Shown here piece after piece: positions 58,220-64,000 of a stretch of DNA of 64,000 nucleotides; position 1 is the first letter of the stretch; the number at the start of each line of letters is the position of its first letter. The notes under the pieces are model-generated. The model searched no databases and had not been told where the DNA came from. It saw nothing but the letters and a program-made list of their open reading frames with translations. The translations under genes were made by a program, and so were the position numbers. The DNA is from Rhytidiadelphus loreus (lineage: Eukaryota > Streptophyta > Bryopsida > Hypnales > Hylocomiaceae), in NCBI GenBank assembly GCA_947034895.1, contig OX344762.1, forward strand, positions 38,482,760 through 38,546,759, written 5' to 3'.

Positions 58220-58877
58220 CTACTTCACTTAAATTTGTACCTCTCCTATCCTTATAAGGGAAGGAATAGCTTTTGGTGCACGACTTTTGTGAAATGGAAA
58301 CTTGCTAGTTGAATTGAAATTGCCTTATATATCACATCAATTTTGTTATATCACATCAATTTTGTTAAATTGGTGATATTCCATTACTTTAGCAACTTGA
58401 ACCCCAAATCTATATCAATTGTAGTTGGTGGCTTGAAATTAATAGACCTTTGTGAAGATATACGTCACAATTTGTGCCACATGGAATACCGACAATTTAA
58501 CAATTTGACGTTCAAATCCTTTGGCATCGAGACTTGAATTACCTCCTCGCAAATACTATCGAGAGCTGAATGGTTTGTCTGAGTACCGGGTTGCAGGAGT
58601 CCGGGCCGGACCAGCTTCAGCCTTCAGGACACTCATGAATAAGAGAACCAAAAGCTGGAATCTAAAATACGAAAGGTCTACTGTAAATATTCCTGCTTAA
58701 TTAATAAGCAACCTCGATTCCTTGAAAAGCGCAATCTCTTTGCATTCCCATTCTCCTTCAAACCGACAACCTCTCCGACATTTTCAAGTTTAAAAAAAGG
58801 TGTAAAGAAATTACAAAATCATGAGGACGACAGAGCTCCACGGCATACATTCAAGCGAACTCAAGAGATAGATCGCC
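58220..58877. other. Distal 3' flank of the TPD1-like gene; nothing recognised
   Basis: GC rises from about 58,550. TTGTTATATCACATCAATTT is directly duplicated near 58,325-58,365. No gene identified. Confidence 0.45.
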
Positions 58878-59257
58878 CAACTTATTCAAAAGCTAGTCAC
58901 TGTCTACTGCAAAACTAAAGCGAATTTCACTGTACAATACGTACATGCACAAGCTGCTGGAGACATTCATTTATATATGTGGGTATCCCATACATACGCT
59001 TCACATACGCAAATGAATTCTAAACAGTTTTGAGCAACTGCTGACCTGCATGCAGATGATAAAGAAGACGATACTCAATCCAAATCAGTTCTTTTATTAT
59101 TGGAGGATCATTGGCCTGCATGCACTGCCAATTGGCTATCGTAGTGAATCCAAGCTGGCGAGCAACTTCTTCAAAACTTAGCCACTGGCTACTGCTTCCA
59201 AAAGACAGTATACATGTTCACTGTACAACACATCTGCTTGCATGCTGCTGGAGATCG
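58878..59257. repeat. ~90-bp imperfect duplication 3' of the TPD1-like gene
   Basis: 58,878-58,967 and 59,163-59,257 share, in order, TTCAAAA.CTAG/TTAGCCACTG, CTACTGC..AAA, TTCACTGTACAA.AC, TGCATG-like and GCTGCTGGAGA blocks. CCTGCATGCA is also repeated around 59,045 and 59,115. The segments lie just downstream of the minus-strand stop and may be 3'UTR sequence duplicated in tandem. Confidence 0.6.
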
Positions 59258-59312
59258 AGATTGATGCTATCAAGCAGCTCCATGCATGCAGAACTGGTCT
59301 CCATTCGATCGA

Positions 59313-59783
59313 TCACCAGCATGTCACCTTCGCCGATTTCAGCGTCAGTGTCTCCCTCATGATCTCACTGTACTCAAACGACACCGTATTCGCATTCGCA
59401 ATCTTATTCCCGTCATTCACAATGCACGTCCCGGCTTTCTCGTCCAGGCGCCTGAAAACGTGGGGGTTCACCAGAGTGGGCGTGTGAAATGCACCGCACT
59501 GCACGATCACTTCGGAGATCATGCACAGGGGGTTGGTGCACAAGTTCGTGATCTGGACTTGCCAGATGGGAATGCCGACGCCGGAGGCCTCGTACTGCTG
59601 GATGTTGATGTCTCGAGGTTGGCAGGGGTTAGTCAGGGCTTGAGGGACGACGACGGGGGTCTTCACCAACGCTTGATCAATGGCAGATGATTCGGATTCA
59701 ACAAAGGTTGGCCGAGCGGACTCAGAGAAGGAGAGGATGGCGAGCAGCAAGAGGACAGTTGCAAGGAGCTCGAGCGACGCCAT
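59313..59783 (-). CDS. TPD1-like secreted cysteine-rich protein
   Basis: Uninterrupted 156-aa frame. Residues 1-~23 are a strong signal peptide (ELLATVLLLLAILSF, then SESA). The mature part carries six cysteines (54, 82, 87, 96, 120, 155) in the arrangement of TPD1 (TAPETUM DETERMINANT 1) homologues: C54QPRDI, the GIPIWQVQI strand, NLC..PLC, V.CG.F, a P.FRR motif, TC.VNDG, and a C-terminal C before W. In Arabidopsis TPD1 is the secreted ligand of the EMS1/EXS receptor kinase in anther cell fate; wider relatives act in other tissues and in non-seed plants, so the role here cannot be specified. The chosen Met gives the signal peptide directly. An upstream non-coding exon is possible (see 60,652-60,840). 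Confidence 0.82.
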   Translation of the reverse strand: MASLELLATVLLLLAILSFSESARPTFVESESSAIDQALVKTPVVVPQALTNPCQPRDINIQQYEASGVGIPIWQVQITNLCTNPLCMISEVIVQCGAFHTPTLVNPHVFRRLDEKAGTCIVNDGNKIANANTVSFEYSEIMRETLTLKSAKVTCW

Positions 59784-60651
59784 GGTACTCGATCGATCTT
59801 GCAGGCGTGGATAGGGTCTTAATTGTGAGGTCTTGTCTTGGTATAAGTTACAACCTGGAAATGGAACATAACAGGGAGATCACGGAGGGTCAGTGATCAA
59901 TCAAACTTGTTGTCAAGAGTAGTGCAGCTAGCTAGGTTTTCAGAAATAAATGAGGCAACAACGGCAGGATGCAAGCAAGGTGTACGTGTTTGGAAAGTGA
60001 AACGATTTATGACAAATCCGAACATAATTACGAACTTAACTTGAAAAATGCAAGACGCAGCATTGAGATATTGATGTTCAACACCGCTATAATTTGCACG
60101 AGCAGAAGATCGAATTTTCAAACAAAAACTGAGCTATGTTTTACGAAAACGCACAAAACTCCTTGGGAAACTCTCCAATTGTGTTTGCTTAAATTTATTG
60201 GGTTAGCTCCGATCCTTCACTAGCACAGCAAGCAAACGAATGGGAATTGGGAAAGGTATTTAGTATTGAAAGCAAGTTCACGTACAATCATGTAAAGATC
60301 GAACGACTCTTAAACCGGTCGGATGGGAATTTAAATAGGTCTGACTGATTAAAAGGAGTCCCCATCTAGGCGCGCGTGTCATACTCACGAGCATATATAT
60401 AATTATGCAAGAATTAAACGATACGAAACCAGTTGAATTTCAATTCTTTAAGACTCTCAATCAGATTGTATGCTGCGCGCTGGACCGCACCTAACGACCC
60501 CCCACAGATCTGCTAGAAACAAACTAAAGACACGATTCGCAATAGGAAATGTATGTACGCAGAGGAACAATTGCAAACTACACAGAGAGGACTTGCAATT
60601 GGGTTGACCACTATACGTAGCTAGATTGAGAAGCACGAGAAGCACGAAAAG
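59784..60651 (-). promoter_or_regulatory. 5' flank of the TPD1-like gene (promoter or leader intron)
   Basis: A GATCGATCGAG block lies just ahead of the start codon. On the minus strand CTGCAAG near 59,810 could be an acceptor for an upstream exon. A weak TATA-like TTATACC is near 59,840. No reading frame of interest. Confidence 0.35.
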
Positions 60652-60840
60652 CACTTACTTGCAGACAATTGCAATGCAATGAAGGGAGAGCAACAGGTGC
60701 CGCCGATGCATACATACCAGGAGTTGATGAGGCGAAGGAGGCAGAGCGACGACTGTCACCACGCACTGGAAGAGGAAATTGGAGAGGGAAATGAAAGGGC
60801 TTCTGCATTTCAAGGGGAGGGTGCTTAGAGCCTCTTTATA
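60652..60840 (-). promoter_or_regulatory. Possible first exon and TATA box for the TPD1-like gene
   Basis: On the minus strand TATAAAG occurs at 60,834-60,840, followed about 30 bases on by a GC-rich 150-base stretch that ends in a strong donor, AA|GTAAGT (complement at 60,653-60,658). This could be a leader exon spliced to near 59,810, making a ~0.85-kb leader intron. The short frame within it (MQKPFHFPLQFPLPVR...) would not join the TPD1-like frame in a way I can confirm. Confidence 0.3.
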
Positions 60841-63640
60841 CTAGCGACCAACGGTCGAGATTGGAGGAGAAGAGCCTTCAATCACTATATATACATGCGA
60901 GAAATCGTCTCCGTTATGGCCCTTGGTCACTAGTGTAAAGAGGTTTTTAGAGCACTTGGGGCTACTTTTCCAACGGTCGTCTATAGGGATTGACTTGAAT
61001 ATTGTGATTGATGTGGCGAGTCATCGCTCCACTAATCGTGGAGACAGATGAGAATAATCGTGGTAGCCTTAAGGCCATCGTGCATGGAGTAGTCAATAGA
61101 CTAGGTCTCAAGCTAGCCTAATGGATAATATTTCAAGACAGTATATAGTATATACTGTCAATTTTGTTGACTGTAGGATCAAAAGGAAGGACATTTTGAC
61201 TCTAGGATCAAAAGGAAGGACGTTTTGCATTGACAGACAAGGACAAAGATTCTCATAGTGTAGTTGGTTTGATACATTGGTATAATTTGGGGTACCAAAA
61301 ATTGTTACATTTGTCTTAGATTCTCAAAAAGGCTTTCAAAACTAGGATTTGTATAGATTTGTGTTTGAAAATATGCAACTATGAAAGTACCAAAAGTTGT
61401 TGAATTGGACTAGGTGAAACTTTGCTAGTTTAATTAACAATATTTGGCAATGTGAATTACACTAATAATGACTACGTAGATTTCTTCCATTATAGAAAGA
61501 CAACTCAACAAATTACATGAAGGAAAAAAAATGATAACTTGACAAAGAGGGGCAACAACCCAAAACTAGTCATTAAGGCATTTAGGGATAAAAGAAAAAA
61601 TTATAACTTAGAATTATTGCATTTGAGCATCTCATTTTTGGCAATTTAAACTTGCCAATCTAGTCAAAATAATTGCCATATTTGCTAATTCAACTGTCAT
61701 TATAATTGGATAATGATGAAGTTGTTTCTATCTAACCCTCACTATTCCTCTCTTTGCTTATCTAGATCAACAACACTTGTATTTATATATATATTCATTA
61801 AAATTGAAATAGTGAGATATAGAAGGCCAAAATTAATGAGACCAGTAGAGGAAATTTGGACCCTACGCAAGGCCATTTCACTGCATGAAAATGCACAATT
61901 ATAAAAAAATTTAATAATTTTTTGGTCCACATGATCACATAGTGTGCCATATAGGACTAGGGACTGAATTTTTTCTTAAAAAGCTCTTTTTTTTCCTAAA
62001 TTTATATAGGGGCTAGATTTTCTATAACACATTTAGTTCAAAGGGTTGTAAAAACAACAACAAGGGTCTCAAAAAGCGCTAGTTTTTTTAGATTTTGCCA
62101 TTTTAATATTAATAAGAGAAAATTTGGGGCCTCTAGTACAAGGCCACTAGACTTTAGACCAATGCTCCAAAAATTCCAAATGAAAAATTAATATTTTTAA
62201 AGAATATTAAATTTTTATTTGGACTAGTAGTCCAAATTTGGTGATCTTATAGAGGCCCCATTTTTTTCTAATGACCCCTAAAGTTCTTTGATGTCTAAAG
62301 GCCCAAAAGTGCTTCAAAGTACTCATCCCCGTTCCCCAAAGGAAGGCTAAAACCTTCATCTATATTTATTTTTTAACAAATTCAAATATAGGATACTTTA
62401 ATTAACTTGTTCAAGTACATCCTTCCAAATTTTTTGACTAAGTCAAAATCTCCATCAATTGCAAGTTCAATGTACCTAAATTTTATTATGGAATAAAATT
62501 CTAGCCTTCTAAAAGGCCAAGTTTTGACTTTCAACATTTTTAGAAAATAATAATATGCTCCATAACTTGTGTGTTTTAGGCAACATGTTGAAAAATGGAT
62601 TGAAAATATATGTAAAAAAGTTTAACCAAAATACTTTCATATACATCTTTAAAAAAAACTATAAAGTGGAAGGTGGTACTAAATGAAAAAAATACTAAAC
62701 CACTAATAACTTTTAGAAGAAGTTGAATATTGTTAATACTAATAGTCAGAATGTTCTTGTAAACAATTGATAATCTTTCTTTTTGTTTTTATTTTAAAGA
62801 AAATTAGAATTGAATTCAAGCATTAGATGAAATTTAGCCCTTTGGAAGGGCCGTTTTAAGTTGATTCCTATTGTTGAGAATGGTGATTGCAAGAAAGGCC
62901 AGTCCTATGAGGTGTCACAATTGAAGAGATTGAATTGCCATCAATCATAACTTTTGGAAAATGAAGCTGATGGACTTGAAATTTTTACTGAAGATGGCTA
63001 ACTAAGAAATCATAAGATTCATTATTTTTCATAAATTTTGAAAAATAATTTGATAATTAAATGTCAATTTAGCTCATTTTTCCCACTTTGTGGTTTAGGA
63101 GTTTTTAGTACTGTGGAGCATCCAAAAATTTTGATGTTCACTTGAATTTTTTATGGGCTATTCCCACACTAGATGAGCATGTGCCCATCAAAGGGCATTC
63201 AAAAAAACACAATTCTTTGTCCTCAACATCCATGCAAATAGGGGGCCCTTGCGCATAGTGCTCTAAACATTCATGATGGTTTCAACTTTTAGTTTTTGGT
63301 GAAATGTAATCACTATCAAGTCTTTACAAATGGACAATTTTTATTCATGATTTCTAATTATTATTAATTTATACTTAATTTTATCTACTTTCTGTGACAA
63401 ACTGTCATTTTTTTCAAGTAGTATTGTTTCAGTATTATTAAGTACCCAAAAGTACTATTGGCCGTTGATTTTTTAGATCAACGGCTGAGATTGCTCTGTT
63501 TTATAGTACTCCAAGTACTCCAAGTATTGGGCAAAAAAACACAGTTTTTGACCAAATGCTACCAAAATCGTTTGGTCTTTCTTACAATCACCCGGAACCA
63601 GCATGTGTTGTCTAGAAAAAAAATAATAATATTAAAAAAA
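60841..63640. other. AT-rich intergenic DNA, no gene seen
   Basis: A 31-bp unit containing AGGATCAAAAGGAAGGAC is repeated in tandem at about 61,167-61,225. Remaining frames are short. No RNA gene or bounded transposon was recognised. Confidence 0.5.
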
Positions 63641-63733
63641 ATTAATTTAATTTAATTTAATTTAATTTTTTTAATTATATATATATAATTTATTGCCTGT
63701 TGACGTGGCTATCTCTCGACCACGTCAACAGGC
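63641..63733. repeat. (TTTAA)n microsatellite, AT run and 14-bp hairpin
   Basis: TTTAA repeats about five times from 63,645, followed by (TA)n. Then GCCTGTTGACGTGG at 63,695-63,708 and its perfect complement at 63,720-63,733 enclose an 11-base loop. The stem includes TGACGTGG, an ACGT-core sequence. It could be a foldback remnant. Confidence 0.75.
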
Positions 63734-64000
63734 TGCGGGGCAGAGATGAAAATGCAAGGGAACGCAAGAAAATTCATAGCCCTTAACGAGGGCTGAATTT
63801 CACTATTAGTATTAACAATCCTCCTACCTTCATGGCATGCCAAATAAATTTTTTTATAACTTTCTCTTTGTTATTTGGAATTGAATAATTCAAATGTTTT
63901 TGAGTAGGCACCAATCTATACAATCTAAAAAATTTAATTAATATTCTTTTAGAATATATTTTTAGTGGTTGGTTTGACATTGAAATTGACAAAAATCCCT
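63734..64000. other. AT-rich end of window, nothing recognised
   Basis: Only an anonymous 69-codon minus-strand frame. Confidence 0.5.

Noticed and set aside
1..64000. tRNA, rRNA or other structural RNA genes
   Set aside because: I looked for tRNA-like A/B boxes with matching arms and for rRNA signature stretches and saw none that I could support.

Overview
This window looks like nuclear DNA of a land plant. It has AT-rich intergenic sequence packed with decayed transposons, and a few GC-rich gene islands whose genes are interrupted by short GT-AG introns (about 75 to 850 bp). The recognised genes are plant-type: a plastid-style shikimate kinase, two CCCH zinc-finger/WD40 (ZFWD) proteins and a TPD1-like secreted cysteine-rich protein. 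I cannot name the species. The element mix (piggyBac-like TTAA elements and a Plavaka/KDZ-type transposase relic) makes a seed-free plant possible, but that is only an inference.

Layout. 0.9-3.5 kb (perhaps to 4.6 kb): a small five-exon gene for a membrane-anchored coiled-coil protein, with a tandem repeat in its leader region. 7.6-8.7 kb: a relic of an RLP4/malectin-LRR receptor gene. 9.3-20 kb (possibly 22 kb): scattered, stop-ridden pieces of a Plavaka/KDZ-type transposase in collinear order, broken up by smaller elements. 20-33 kb: almost only transposons, including piggyBac-like elements, a 1.9-kb CACTA element and TA-flanked MITEs. 34.0-37.4 kb: shikimate kinase in eight exons. 38-43 kb: more MITEs, including a 232-bp essentially perfect CACTA palindrome. 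43.2-54.5 kb: a large inverted repeat. Two 3,615-bp arms that appear identical each carry a complete ZFWD gene, head to head around a 4.1-kb spacer. 55-58 kb: a Stowaway-like MITE and AT-rich DNA. 59.3-59.8 kb: a TPD1-like gene on the minus strand with its upstream region to about 60.85 kb. 61-64 kb: AT-rich DNA without recognisable genes.

Two points stand out. First, the ZFWD palindrome matches in introns and exons over its whole arms, yet at both arm ends it passes abruptly into sequence that is still homologous but clearly diverged. That suggests an old inverted duplication whose core has been homogenised by gene conversion; an assembly artefact must be excluded. Second, at least four non-autonomous families have termini of the form TTAA-CCC(C)T...A-GGG(G)-TTAA, the hallmark of piggyBac elements, which to my knowledge are seldom described in land plants. 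Several insertions abut or overlap one another at TA/TTAA sites.

The genes do not form an operon-like unit. They are independent single genes: shikimate kinase in plastid aromatic amino-acid synthesis, ZFWD probably in nuclear RNA or regulatory complexes, and TPD1-like in secreted developmental signalling.
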